Positions 48,687-58,199 of a stretch of 64,000 bases of DNA are shown one piece after another. The notes under the pieces are model-generated. The model was not told the DNA's origin and made no database searches. It saw only the letters and a list, made by a program, of their open reading frames with translations. The stretch is from DAISIL01 sp036822015. GTDB lineage: Bacteria; Bacteroidota; Bacteroidia; Cytophagales; Bernardetiaceae. The position numbers were made by a program, and so were the translations under genes. The stretch is taken from assembly GCA_036822015.1 (NCBI GenBank), contig DAISIL010000005.1:1-64000 (forward strand), read 5' to 3'. Within the stretch, counting starts at the first letter, position 1. Every line of letters starts with the position of its first letter.

Positions 48687-50495
48687 TTACAAAATGTTTT
48701 TTAGGTCGCTTCCCTTCGGCAACTCCAGCTTACGACGGATGCGGTTGCGGGCTACCTTGACCGCACCAGTCGAGATACCGAGCATATCGGCAGTTTCCTG
48801 GTGGGTCAGTTCGAGTTTGGAAAGCACAATCAGGCGTACTTCGCCTTCGGTGAGTTGGGGGTATTTGGCGTAGAGATCGGGCAAAAATCGGGGGTAGATA
48901 TGTCCGAATAAGGTTTTGTAGTGCTGCCAATCTTCGGGGGTCAGGATGCGGCTTGCGATGAGTTGGGCAAAGATGTCGGGATCGTTTTCGTTGGTGGGGG
49001 GGCTTTCTGGTGCGGGTGGGGTCTGGCTTTTGAGTTGCTGGATGAGGCGGCTTTTTTCGAGGAGGCGTTCGGTGTAGGCTTGGAGTGCCTGCTTTGCCTG
49101 TTGTAGCTCGAGGTCGGTGAGTTGTTGGCGGGTGTGATAGATGGTGCGCTGTCGCTGATAAAATATCCCACCAAAGACGAGGAGCATCCCCAAAAAGGCA
49201 ATCAAGGCATAGCTTCTTTGGGCTTCGTAGCGGCGGCTCTCCTCGAGGCGTTGGATGCGTTCTTGTTGCAGGAGGAGGGCTTGTTCTTTTTGTACGGTTT
49301 CGTATCGAATTTTGGTTTGGGTGATCTGCTCCGAGATGGACGCATCGTAGAGAAACTTTTGGAGGGAGAGTAGGCTATCGACATACGTGAGGGCTTTCTC
49401 TGGCTCGTTTTTCTGCCGATACACATCGACCAGTGCTTGGTATAGGCTTTGGCGTTCTTGTCCCTGCCCCAGATGCGAGGCATAGTCGAGGGCTTCAAGA
49501 AGATACTGCTCAGCTGCTTTGTATTGCTCGAGAGCAGAAAGTGCAGTGGCTAAGTTAATCAAGGTTTGGGCCGTCGTAAACTTACGTCCCAGGCGACGAC
49601 GAATGGCCAGGCTCTCTTGTAGGTACGGAATGGCAGACAAATATTGCCCTTGCGCCTGCAAATAGTTACCGATGTTGTTGAGGGTCATCCCGAGGAGATG
49701 AGGATCATCGAAGGCACGGGCGACACGGAGGGCTTCTTGATGGTACGACAAGGCCGAATCTGGATCAGCGGTTTCTTTGTAGCAGACGGCCAGCCCGTTA
49801 TAAACGTTGAGCAGACCCGCTGTATCGGCACGCGCCTGACGGATAGCAAGGCTTTGGTCGTAGTACGGGATCGCCTCGCGGTATCGCCCCAGGCGGTTGA
49901 GGAGCGTAGCCACGTTGTAGTACATCGAAGAAAGCCTGACCGTATCGCCCAGAGCTTGATAGCCATTGAGGCTTTGGACAAAATAAACCAGGGTAGAATC
50001 GGGCAAGCCCAGCCGGTAATACGTGATGCCTACGTTTTGACGGCTAATGGCCAGACGTGTCGAGTCGTTTTCCTGTTCACAAAAGGGTAAGCCTTTGCGC
50101 TGGTAGATCAAAGCCGAGTCGTACTGCCCTAGCTTTTCGTGCAAAAATCCCATATCGTTGTACAACTGACAAAAACTCCCCCAGAACTTCGCTTGTGTAG
50201 CCAAGCCCAGGGCGGCTTGCATCTGCCGCAAAGCCGTGGCATAACTGCCCTTTTGGCTCTCCAAAACAGCCTGCCGTGCCAGGACTTCAACCTTTAAACT
50301 GGAAAAGCGGATCAGTTTTGGGGCGATGTTGCTTAGTTCTACGCTGTCGAGTTCCTGAATGGCTTTCCGAAACTGCGTATGCGTATCCGAGCTGGGGCTT
50401 TTCTGCCAGCGGGTGAGCAGGCTGTCGATGGGGCTGGCTTCGGTCATCACGGATAGCGCGTAGAGCCAAAGCAGAAGAGACAAGTAGTATTTCAA
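48687..50495 (-). CDS. Sensor-regulator: periplasmic TPR domain, one membrane helix, LuxR-type HTH
   Basis: The protein has 602 residues and begins at a TTG (50493-50495); the signal sequence is MKYYLSLLLWLYALSVMTEA. TPR repeats fill about 65-370 (e.g. LYNDMGFLHEKLGQYDSALI, SMYYNVATLLNRLGRYREAI, LNNIGNYLQAQGQYLSAIPY). A membrane helix follows at about 427-447 (YALIAFLGMLLVFGGIFYQR), then a coiled coil, then a C-terminal HTH (about 550-598): LTEGEVRLIVLSKLELTHQE, TADMLGISTGAVKVARNRIR. Such proteins sense outside the cytoplasm and bind DNA inside. It lies upstream of the Kelch/S74-Calx-beta operon on the same strand and probably controls it. Confidence 0.88.
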   Translation of the reverse strand: MKYYLSLLLWLYALSVMTEASPIDSLLTRWQKSPSSDTHTQFRKAIQELDSVELSNIAPKLIRFSSLKVEVLARQAVLESQKGSYATALRQMQAALGLATQAKFWGSFCQLYNDMGFLHEKLGQYDSALIYQRKGLPFCEQENDSTRLAISRQNVGITYYRLGLPDSTLVYFVQSLNGYQALGDTVRLSSMYYNVATLLNRLGRYREAIPYYDQSLAIRQARADTAGLLNVYNGLAVCYKETADPDSALSYHQEALRVARAFDDPHLLGMTLNNIGNYLQAQGQYLSAIPYLQESLAIRRRLGRKFTTAQTLINLATALSALEQYKAAEQYLLEALDYASHLGQGQERQSLYQALVDVYRQKNEPEKALTYVDSLLSLQKFLYDASISEQITQTKIRYETVQKEQALLLQQERIQRLEESRRYEAQRSYALIAFLGMLLVFGGIFYQRQRTIYHTRQQLTDLELQQAKQALQAYTERLLEKSRLIQQLKSQTPPAPESPPTNENDPDIFAQLIASRILTPEDWQHYKTLFGHIYPRFLPDLYAKYPQLTEGEVRLIVLSKLELTHQETADMLGISTGAVKVARNRIRRKLELPKGSDLKNIL

Positions 50496-50591
50496 ATAAT
50501 CGTTGGTTAGAAGGTGTTTTTTAAGTGAAAAGAATAAGTCTTTGAGCGCGGTTGGCCAACCACGGGCAAATCAAGACGACTCGGCATCCTT

Positions 50592-52754
50592 TCACTCTTC
50601 AACGACCCTGGAGACCACCGGCGAAGGGGAGTGCATCCAGTGCAGCAGGTCAGTGCTTGCCTGGTTGATGATTTCGGGCGTTACCTCAAAAAAGGCCTGG
50701 TGGATATTGAACGGTGCTTCACCTTCGGCGGGCATCAGCCGGATGTAGCGGCCGTCCTCCTGGAGGAGGTAGCTGTTTTGGTTGTCTTTGAGGTTGTAAA
50801 GCAAGATATTCATCGCCTCGGCGCGGCAGAGTGGGTCTTCGATCAAGAACAGCGATTCAACCCGACGGATAAAACTACGCGCCATCGCGTCGGCACTGCC
50901 CGTGTAGATGTAGGGCTTGCCGTTGTTGTGAAAATAAAACAAGCGCGAATGCTCCAGCAGATCCCCAACAATGGAACGCACTTCGATATTTTGGCTCAAG
51001 CCTGCCCGCCCAGGACGGATACAGCAGATACCCCGCACGATCAGATGTACGCGCACACCCGCCGCCGAAGCCCGATAGAGTGCCTCAATAAACGTCCGGT
51101 CTTGCAACGAATTGACTTTGATGATGATACCCGAAGGTAGCCCCGCTTCGGCGTGTTTGATTTCGGTGTCGATCAGATCAATCAACCCGTCGCGCAGATG
51201 CACGGGGGCAGCCAGGAGCTTTTGGTAACGAATCGGCTCGGAATGCCCCGTGATGACATTAAAAAACTCCGAGACATCCTGGGCATAGGCTTCGTTGGCA
51301 GTCAGGATACCAATATCGGTGTAGAGCCGAGCCGTGCTTTCGTTGTAGTTGCCCGTCCCGAAGTGGATATACCGCCCGATGCGCTCCTCTTCCTTGCGGA
51401 CGATGAGCAGGAGCTTGGTATGTGTCTTGAGGTTGGAGATGCCATAGATGACAAAGCAGCCGGCTTTTTGGAGGCGTTTGGCTTCCTTGATGTTGTTTTC
51501 TTCGTCGAAGCGTGCCTTGACTTCAAAGAGTACCGAGACGTGCTTGCCGTTTTCGGCTGCCTCCAGCAAGGCCTCCGAGATGCGGGAGTCCTTTGCCAGC
51601 CGATAAATGGTCATCTTGATTGCCAGGACGTTGGGATCAACGGCAGCCTGCTCCAGGAGTTCGATCACGGGATCGAAGCTGTGGTAGGGATGATGCAAGA
51701 AAATATCGCCGCGTCGGATGCGCTCAAACATGTTCTTGTTACCGCCTTGCTGAAACGATACCGGCGCAATGGGGGCGGGCAGTTGAGACAACTGACGCTG
51801 GAATTTCTTTTGTCGGACAATCTGCCAAAGTCCCGTTAGGTCGAGGAGCGTATGTACCGTAACGATGTTGTGGTTGTCGATCTCCCAGCGTTCTTTGAGC
51901 GTGCGGAGGAGCCACTTAGAGGCCTTCGGTTCGATCTCGACACGGACAACGCGGCCCGTCTGTCGGGTTTTGAGGCGGTGCTTGAGTTCATCGACAAAGT
52001 TGGTATCCAGGTCGTCGCTTTCCTCCAACGTGTAGTCGCCGTTGCGGGTGATGCGAAAGAGGTTAGCCGAAAGAATCTTGACGTTGCGGAAGAGCTTTTC
52101 GATGTGTAGCCGGATGATCTCCTCAATCGGGACAAAGAGCAGATGATCGTTTTGGTCTTCGAGTTCAAAGAAGCGGGGGAGATTGCGCGGAATCTGCACA
52201 AAAGAGACCTTCCGCGTTGTCTTGTCGCCGCTCACATCCTGCGTAACGATCCCGAAGATGAGCAACTGGTTGCGCAAGATCGGGAAGGCATGATAGCCAT
52301 CATAGACCATCGGGGTTAGCATCGGGAAGATGGTCTTATCAAAGTAGTGCGCCACCACCCGCCGATGGGTGGGGTTGAGCGATTCGGGACCTACGATAGA
52401 AAAACCGTTTTCCTCAAATTGGGGCATCAGGGATTCCCGAAAGCAGATCTCCTGCCGCTCCACAAAACGCGCACTCTCCGTGAGCAAGACCTCCCGAAAG
52501 TCATCCGAAAGCAAGCCCGAGTAATCCACCCGCTCCTTGCCGTAGTCCAGGTAGTTGTACAGGCTTCCCACCCGAATCATAAAAAACTCGTCTAGGTTGG
52601 AGGCCGTGATGGCCAAAAACTTCAACCGCTCAATCAAAGAACGCGCCGGACGCTCGGCCTGCTCCAGGACACGGCAGTTGAATTGCAACCAACTCAAATC
52701 ACGGCTAATCAGATTGCTCTCCTGGATATATCGGTGTCTTTCTTCGGCGTTCAT
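50592..52754 (-). CDS. ppk1: Polyphosphate kinase 1
   Basis: Ppk1 makes long-chain polyphosphate from ATP and also runs in reverse. The 720-residue protein shows the family order: N-terminal ESNLISRDLSWLQFNCRVLEQAE, FLAITASNLDEFFMIRVG, then FLHHPYHSFDPVIELLEQAA, KMTIYRLAKDSRISEALLEA and the two catalytic His segments KTHTKLLLIVRKEEE and RYIHFGTGNYNESTARLYTD. The C-terminus has IVRGICCIRPGRAGLSQNIEVRS. Length is typical (about 690-720). A terminator of the next upstream gene lies 56 bases away, so ppk1 seems to have its own promoter. It may supply phosphate reserves or act in the stress response. Confidence 0.97.
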   Translation of the reverse strand: MNAEERHRYIQESNLISRDLSWLQFNCRVLEQAERPARSLIERLKFLAITASNLDEFFMIRVGSLYNYLDYGKERVDYSGLLSDDFREVLLTESARFVERQEICFRESLMPQFEENGFSIVGPESLNPTHRRVVAHYFDKTIFPMLTPMVYDGYHAFPILRNQLLIFGIVTQDVSGDKTTRKVSFVQIPRNLPRFFELEDQNDHLLFVPIEEIIRLHIEKLFRNVKILSANLFRITRNGDYTLEESDDLDTNFVDELKHRLKTRQTGRVVRVEIEPKASKWLLRTLKERWEIDNHNIVTVHTLLDLTGLWQIVRQKKFQRQLSQLPAPIAPVSFQQGGNKNMFERIRRGDIFLHHPYHSFDPVIELLEQAAVDPNVLAIKMTIYRLAKDSRISEALLEAAENGKHVSVLFEVKARFDEENNIKEAKRLQKAGCFVIYGISNLKTHTKLLLIVRKEEERIGRYIHFGTGNYNESTARLYTDIGILTANEAYAQDVSEFFNVITGHSEPIRYQKLLAAPVHLRDGLIDLIDTEIKHAEAGLPSGIIIKVNSLQDRTFIEALYRASAAGVRVHLIVRGICCIRPGRAGLSQNIEVRSIVGDLLEHSRLFYFHNNGKPYIYTGSADAMARSFIRRVESLFLIEDPLCRAEAMNILLYNLKDNQNSYLLQEDGRYIRLMPAEGEAPFNIHQAFFEVTPEIINQASTDLLHWMHSPSPVVSRVVEE

Positions 52755-52809
52755 GGGATGGGATAAGGATAGTTTTGATGGCTAAAATAGTCATTTTTTC
52801 CGAAAAAAA

Positions 52810-52844
52810 ATATCCCCCACAAAGAAACGCTTTGTGGGGGATAT
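52810..52844 (-). terminator. Terminator of the secreted nuclease gene
   Basis: ATATCCCCCACAAAG (52810-52824) and CTTTGTGGGGGATAT (52830-52844) form a perfect 15-bp stem with a 5-base loop, followed on the minus strand by TTTTTTTT. Confidence 0.9.
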
Positions 52845-52869
52845 ACGCATTGTTTAGCCTTGGCGTAGC

Positions 52870-55800
52870 TTAGGGGGCCTGAACGGTCAAGATGACTGTT
52901 TTGTTGCCGCCAAAGCGGTTGGCTTGTGCCTGAATCGTAATCGTGCGGGTGGTTTGTCCATTCGGGATGATGACCGTACCGGCAGTTGTCGTGAAGGTCT
53001 CCGCCCCGCGAAGTACGTAATAATCCTGATTGAAAACTGCCGTACCGCCTACGGCGAAGTTTACCGTCAGGTCGCCCGATACGGGTACGCTGCTCGTGAA
53101 AGTAAACTCAATCGACTCGGCGTTTTGTCCGTTGATCGTTGCGGGTGTGGCCGTTACGGTGATGGCCGGCTGGGCTGCGGCTTGGGTTTGTGCCGTTGCC
53201 GTTACGGCCGTCGAAACGTTCGTTGCACCAGCTCGCGTAAACAAGCGATAGTAGTACGTCGTGCCGGCGGTAAGCCCGGTGTGGGTATAGCTGCTGCTGT
53301 TGGCGGGCAAGGTGGCCACGGCTGCCCAGTTGTTTTGATCGGTAGAAACCTCCAGGAGATAGTCTGTTTCGATGCCCGAGACATCCGTCCAGGCCAGGTT
53401 TACCGATGTCTGGCTCGTGCCGGTGGCACTGAAATTACAGGCCGGAACGGCTTGAACTTCTAACCTCGCCGAGATCGGGAAGTGATCTGAGGTTGTTTTG
53501 TCGTAGTTGATGTTATAGAACTCGTAATGCACCCGCTCGGAGTTGGCGATGGAGGCATTAAAGAGCCTGTTATTGACGCTGATATGGTCGATCATGTTTT
53601 CTCGGGAGACAAAAGACCGGAAGCCAGCATCGCTCAAGGGGCGTGTCAGGGTGCGGTAGTTGCTTGGGCGCGAGGTGATGGAGATGTAAGTCGTGGTGGT
53701 CGTCGAAACATCGGCTACCGTAACGTCCACGTCGTCGTTGTAGTCGCCCAGGAGGACGATTTTGTCGTTGGTGTACTGGTTACGGAGGCTATCCTCGAGG
53801 GCATCAATATCAAACTTGCGCATATCATAGCGTCCCTGGGCATTGGTGGAGCCATTGGCTCGGGCGTGGATATTGACAAAACTGATGGTATCCTTGACGT
53901 TGTTGATGGTTACCTCGGCTTTCATCATAAAGGGCAAGCGTCCGCTGGCCCAGAAGCGCGTTTTGTCTGCATCCGGAAAGGCGTTGAGTTCTGTGGGGGT
54001 TACGTTGCCGTTGTAGTACGGGTGCATGGTGCGCAGCAAGGCTTTGGTTTCGAGTGGCTTAACTACCGAAGTTCGGTAAGCGATGATAAGCTGCTGAGAG
54101 TTTTGTTGCTGGGCCGGTGGGTAAGAGACGGCATCCGAGACGACAAAGTTATAGCCTGGCAGGGAGTTAATCAGGTTGCGCATCGCGGTCGTGTCCGTGA
54201 TTTCCTGGAAGGCATACACATCGGCATTGAGTGCCAGGAGTACCTTGCGGACGCTATCGGTCTGGATTTGGGTGGCGTTGGGGTTATTGCCGGCCGGTGA
54301 GTTGGCCGGATGCCCAAACCACTCGATGTTCCAGGAGACGACATCCAAAGAAGCCGCCTGGGGGATGCAAGCCGTCGCCGGCGTAGGAGGTGTGTAGGGC
54401 TGGGCGCAAGGAATATCAGCCGTAAAGCGCGGCTTGAGCTGAAAAAGCGCGTTGAACTGACCAATCACACCCACGACGGAACAACTGCTAGGCTGCACGC
54501 GCCCGACCAGGTTGGTGGCACCATCAATGCGCATCTCTCCATTGCCGCTGGCATCGTTGAGTATAAAATTGCTGTTGCCAAAAAGCAAATCACCAGGGCC
54601 AGGAAAGTTGGCGTTTTGAATGTGCACCAATTTGCCCGTTAGGTTGGGATCGTTGAGTTGGCTTAGGGTGATAACCTGTGGAACAACAGGGCGGTTGGCT
54701 GTGCCGTGTGGCGTTACCTGGGTCAGGTTGATGAGTTGCTGCTCGTTGTTGAATGCCGAGCGCGTTCCCGTAACCGTAACCGAATCACCGATATTGAAAT
54801 TACCCACTCCGTGTACCTGGTTATCAAAAATGGCAATACCGCCGGTAGCATCCTGAATGTAGGCTGGCCCATTGAACTGGCTCGAAACCGTAAACGTCCC
54901 CGTGATGCTCACAATCGACCCCTGTGGCAAGGCACGCGCTGCCGCAATCGTGGATACGCCCTGGCCCGTTACGCTGACGGTTCTGGTGGCCGCTCCCGCG
55001 CTCGTATGGACGATGTTGCCCGTATGTCCGAGGGGTGCGCTGGTGGGGTTGTAGCGCACAAAAACGTTGGTGGTGTTGCTGTTAGCTGTCGCTACCGGGA
55101 TCACGACGCTACTACCGAAGCCACTCCCCGAAGTCAGCGAAACTTCAAAGTTAGAGGGGGCCGTAATCGAGACATCACCCGTCAGGTCGCTGCCCGAAAC
55201 CGTATAACTCTGCTCGGATGAGGGGCTACCCACGCCACCCGAGATAAAGGTCGTTAGGGTTTCGGAGATAGAGATCGTGGGGCCGGCAGGGCCGCCAGCG
55301 GTACCATAAACGATCAGTCCGTTGGTGCCATCGAAGGCATTGGTATCGCGAATGCGCATCGTACCCGTACCGCTAGATGCGCCAAAGCCATACATCCGAA
55401 AGGTAGCCGAGGTAACGTTCGTAAAAGCCGATAGATCAATGCCGGAGATGTTACTGGCACCGCCGGTGCTGGTCGTAACGGCGTTGTTGGTGTAAACGCT
55501 CTGATAAGCACCGCCATTGATCGAAACCTCAATAACGACATCAGACGGCCCCGTACTTGAACGATAAAAGCGAATGCTCATCGTGCTTAGGTTGTAGGCT
55601 GTCGTAGCGGTAAAGCCCCATTCGAGGTAGCTGTTGTCCGCTTTGGCCTGGGCCAGACCGCCAGTTTGTGTCCAACCACGCGAGTTAAAGCCCGCTCCTG
55701 CATTCTCCGTCAAGCCAGCACCGCGAGAAAGATTGAGACCCGTAACACCTGTAGCCGTAACAGCGGCCGGGTCAGCGGCAGCCGTATTGGGCAAGTAAGC

Positions 55801-55899
55801 CACAACTGTCGTTTGGGCTTGTGCCAGATGAAAAGCGAAAAGGCTTAGTCCTAAGAGGATTAGCCGACGTAACCAGTCCTTTTGTAAAAATTGTTGCAT
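52870..55899 (-). CDS. Secreted multidomain nuclease/phosphatase (EEP), ExeM-like
   Basis: The protein has 1009 residues from the ATG at 55899, with signal peptide WLRRLILLGLSLFAFHLAQA. Domains in order: two beta-sandwich regions (about 33-313), an OB-fold-like domain (about 320-425: LPQGSIVSITGTFTVSSQFN, AYIQDATGGIAIFD), and an endonuclease/exonuclease/phosphatase domain (about 515-805) with VVSWNIEWFG, AFQEITD, LLGDYNDDVDV and TSDHFPISARLE. A fibronectin type III domain (about 816-896) and a C-terminal Calx-beta-like module (about 910-1009) close it. The catalytic Asn, Glu, Asp and Asp-His residues are all present, so it should be active on extracellular DNA or phosphodiesters. An in-frame start at 55935 would precede the signal peptide and is unlikely. 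Confidence 0.85.
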   Translation of the reverse strand: MQQFLQKDWLRRLILLGLSLFAFHLAQAQTTVVAYLPNTAAADPAAVTATGVTGLNLSRGAGLTENAGAGFNSRGWTQTGGLAQAKADNSYLEWGFTATTAYNLSTMSIRFYRSSTGPSDVVIEVSINGGAYQSVYTNNAVTTSTGGASNISGIDLSAFTNVTSATFRMYGFGASSGTGTMRIRDTNAFDGTNGLIVYGTAGGPAGPTISISETLTTFISGGVGSPSSEQSYTVSGSDLTGDVSITAPSNFEVSLTSGSGFGSSVVIPVATANSNTTNVFVRYNPTSAPLGHTGNIVHTSAGAATRTVSVTGQGVSTIAAARALPQGSIVSITGTFTVSSQFNGPAYIQDATGGIAIFDNQVHGVGNFNIGDSVTVTGTRSAFNNEQQLINLTQVTPHGTANRPVVPQVITLSQLNDPNLTGKLVHIQNANFPGPGDLLFGNSNFILNDASGNGEMRIDGATNLVGRVQPSSCSVVGVIGQFNALFQLKPRFTADIPCAQPYTPPTPATACIPQAASLDVVSWNIEWFGHPANSPAGNNPNATQIQTDSVRKVLLALNADVYAFQEITDTTAMRNLINSLPGYNFVVSDAVSYPPAQQQNSQQLIIAYRTSVVKPLETKALLRTMHPYYNGNVTPTELNAFPDADKTRFWASGRLPFMMKAEVTINNVKDTISFVNIHARANGSTNAQGRYDMRKFDIDALEDSLRNQYTNDKIVLLGDYNDDVDVTVADVSTTTTTYISITSRPSNYRTLTRPLSDAGFRSFVSRENMIDHISVNNRLFNASIANSERVHYEFYNINYDKTTSDHFPISARLEVQAVPACNFSATGTSQTSVNLAWTDVSGIETDYLLEVSTDQNNWAAVATLPANSSSYTHTGLTAGTTYYYRLFTRAGATNVSTAVTATAQTQAAAQPAITVTATPATINGQNAESIEFTFTSSVPVSGDLTVNFAVGGTAVFNQDYYVLRGAETFTTTAGTVIIPNGQTTRTITIQAQANRFGGNKTVILTVQAP

Positions 55900-55992
55900 G
55901 ATAAAATTGTTCTGATGATGAAAATCAACAGACAAGGTACAACTCTCAAGTTACCCCAATATTAAATCCGTATGTATTTTTGAGAGGTGCAG

Positions 55993-58194
55993 TCAGTGTA
56001 GGTGTTGTACGCGGCGTTCGTGGGTCTCGAGGAGCTTCCAATACACAATCGGAATTTCGATCAGGAGTGCCGAAGGAATGGTACAGAGCAAGACATCGCT
56101 GGTCATCACGACCCGAAAACTGTGGGGATGCGCAAAAAAACGCTCCAAACTAAAAAAATCGCCTGCCTCCAGCGTTTCGGACTTGCTATCGTTGATATGG
56201 AGGGTTGCCGCTCCGCGCACCAGTACGTAGAGGTCTGTTTGGGCCGAGAAGGCAAGTGCCGTGCCGGCGGGCAGTTGCTGGTAGTCCATCTGTTGGGCAA
56301 TCCTTGCCAGGATGGGAAAAGAGACCACCTCCCCGAAGAGCCAGGTTTTTTCGAGGAACAGAATGTTTTCTTCGAGTTGGCGCAACTGGTCATAGAGACC
56401 GTTGCGGCGCACAAAGTCGTGGTAGGCTTTGGCAGGCAAACACAAGATATTCAGATGACTAGCCGCCCAATAGGCGTGTTGGGTGGCCAGCCCCAAATAA
56501 CCCGAATAAAAACCAATCAAGGAACCAGCCGGAAAAGTGCTCAGGTTACCCGTAGATTTTTCGATGAACTCCACCGATCCGGTAAGCAGCAAAAAGACCT
56601 CCTCCAGTCGTTGTTGTTCTTTCAGGAGTAGCGTACCGGCATTGACCGAACGGATGGGGTGGTTGAGGAGGTAGTTAATTTCGTGATCTGGGGCATCGGG
56701 AAAATAAAACCGCAGATGCTTGCGGGCGTAGTCAATGAGGTAGTTGTGCTTGGCCGGAATCAGGACATCAACCATCCCGAAGGCAGCCACCGATCCGATC
56801 TCCCGTTGCTTGGGTGGGAGGGCTTCGGAGGTGTGGGCCAGGAGCAGTTTCTCGGATGTGTCGTGGATGTAATCCTCGGCATCTCCATGAATCAGTCCCC
56901 CGCCAATATCGACTTTTTTTAGGTTAGCGTATCTCAAATAGCCCTCCATGATCTCCCGAAACCGTTCGGGCGTAATCCCGCGCTTGTCTCGCTCATCGGC
57001 GATCATCCCCCGAAAGACCCGCTCCGAGACCACATCGGCCAGGTGGGCGTAGGTTTGGTAGGCATCACCCCAACGCGCCCGAAAGAAAAAAATGTTTGTC
57101 TCGACGGGATGAGGCGAGTAAAGCGGCATCACGTCTAGCCCATCGACGTTGTTCCATTGATCGAAAGCCAGATCGTGGATATGAAAGAAATCTTCAAACC
57201 GCTGTTCTTCAATGTTCATCAGGGCGCACAACTTTTTGGTAACCGAAGCCCTGACCAGCGGCGTAGCGAAGTACTTGAGCCGACGATCGGTACGGATGAG
57301 CGTCGTCAGGCCGGCAAAGTGATCGTCGTGGGCGTGCGTATGGAAGATGCCCTCTATCTCATTGACACTGATGCCGAGGTAGCGTAGGCTTGAAAGAATG
57401 TTGGGTCCGGCATCAATCAAGTAGAGTTTGCCCTGAAAGACAATAATACTGGCCATGCAAGGGCGATGGATGTCCCAGCCGTCGCCTTCGCCCGAGTGGA
57501 TGATCGAAAAATAATCGCGGGCGATGTTGTGATAGCTCAACTGATACGAAGGCGTGTAGGTTTGTCCCGCTTTGAGGTTCAAGTCCACGGTAACGGATTC
57601 GCCCTTGTACAAAAATGTATAGACGTTGAGACTTTGGCGACGCAAGTACAACCCCTCTGGGTGCAGCAGAATTTCTTGGGTCTCTTCGATGGGAGAGAGA
57701 TCGAGGAGCTCCTCGGGGCGCGTAATTTTGCCGAAGGCAAAATGAAGTTTGATACGCATCATCTGCTCGGCTTCCTCGGCTGGTATGCCCGTCTGGATGA
57801 TCTCTTCGGTGGAGGTCAAGCCATAGTTTCCGCGATAGATATAGGCCAGCTGGGCTTTGAGCTGGGCCGGCGATCCGATGAGGCGGGGTTTGCGTCCGGT
57901 GTTGTTGGGATGATTGGGGAGGATCATGCCTTGCAAATAGAGCATCTGCAAGACGGGAAACTCGGTAAGGTTGGAGAAACTACCGTTTTGTCGGAGGACA
58001 TCGGAGAGCAGGATGGCATTGGGCCCCGTCTCAAAGGATACACCATCTTTGGATACCTGCTCGATCAGTCCGCGTTTGCGGAGGTGCTTGATGGCATCGG
58101 CTGGACAACCACACAAAATGCACAGGTCTAGTTCGGGTATTTCTACCCAATGAATACCCGTGCTGATGTGGAGTGTACGTATCTGTTGCGCCAT
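55993..58194 (-). CDS. Metallo-beta-lactamase fold hydrolase fused to two cNMP-binding-like domains
   Basis: The protein has 733 residues with no signal peptide. The N-terminus includes LDLCILCGCPADAIKHLRKR. A metallo-beta-lactamase core carries the metal motif HTHAHDDH (about 283-290, in GIFHTHAHDDHFAGLTTLI), with SIIVFQGKLYLIDAGPNI before it and GGGLIHGDAEDYIHDTSEKLL after. Two cyclic-nucleotide-binding-like beta-rolls follow at about 508-572 (LLLKEQQRLEEVFLLLTGSV) and 628-688 (LPAGTALAFSAQTDLYVLVR). The ligand may be a cyclic nucleotide, but the usual phosphate-binding GE...RAA motif is not clear. It starts 5 bases after the ftsZ stop, so it is co-expressed with ftsZ. The reaction is unknown. 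Confidence 0.8.
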   Translation of the reverse strand: MAQQIRTLHISTGIHWVEIPELDLCILCGCPADAIKHLRKRGLIEQVSKDGVSFETGPNAILLSDVLRQNGSFSNLTEFPVLQMLYLQGMILPNHPNNTGRKPRLIGSPAQLKAQLAYIYRGNYGLTSTEEIIQTGIPAEEAEQMMRIKLHFAFGKITRPEELLDLSPIEETQEILLHPEGLYLRRQSLNVYTFLYKGESVTVDLNLKAGQTYTPSYQLSYHNIARDYFSIIHSGEGDGWDIHRPCMASIIVFQGKLYLIDAGPNILSSLRYLGISVNEIEGIFHTHAHDDHFAGLTTLIRTDRRLKYFATPLVRASVTKKLCALMNIEEQRFEDFFHIHDLAFDQWNNVDGLDVMPLYSPHPVETNIFFFRARWGDAYQTYAHLADVVSERVFRGMIADERDKRGITPERFREIMEGYLRYANLKKVDIGGGLIHGDAEDYIHDTSEKLLLAHTSEALPPKQREIGSVAAFGMVDVLIPAKHNYLIDYARKHLRFYFPDAPDHEINYLLNHPIRSVNAGTLLLKEQQRLEEVFLLLTGSVEFIEKSTGNLSTFPAGSLIGFYSGYLGLATQHAYWAASHLNILCLPAKAYHDFVRRNGLYDQLRQLEENILFLEKTWLFGEVVSFPILARIAQQMDYQQLPAGTALAFSAQTDLYVLVRGAATLHINDSKSETLEAGDFFSLERFFAHPHSFRVVMTSDVLLCTIPSALLIEIPIVYWKLLETHERRVQHLH

Positions 58195-58199
58195 AGCCG

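Noticed and set aside
52870..53160. Type IX secretion sorting domain at the end of the nuclease
   Set aside because: The end is a Calx-beta-type module. No conserved CTD motifs are seen.
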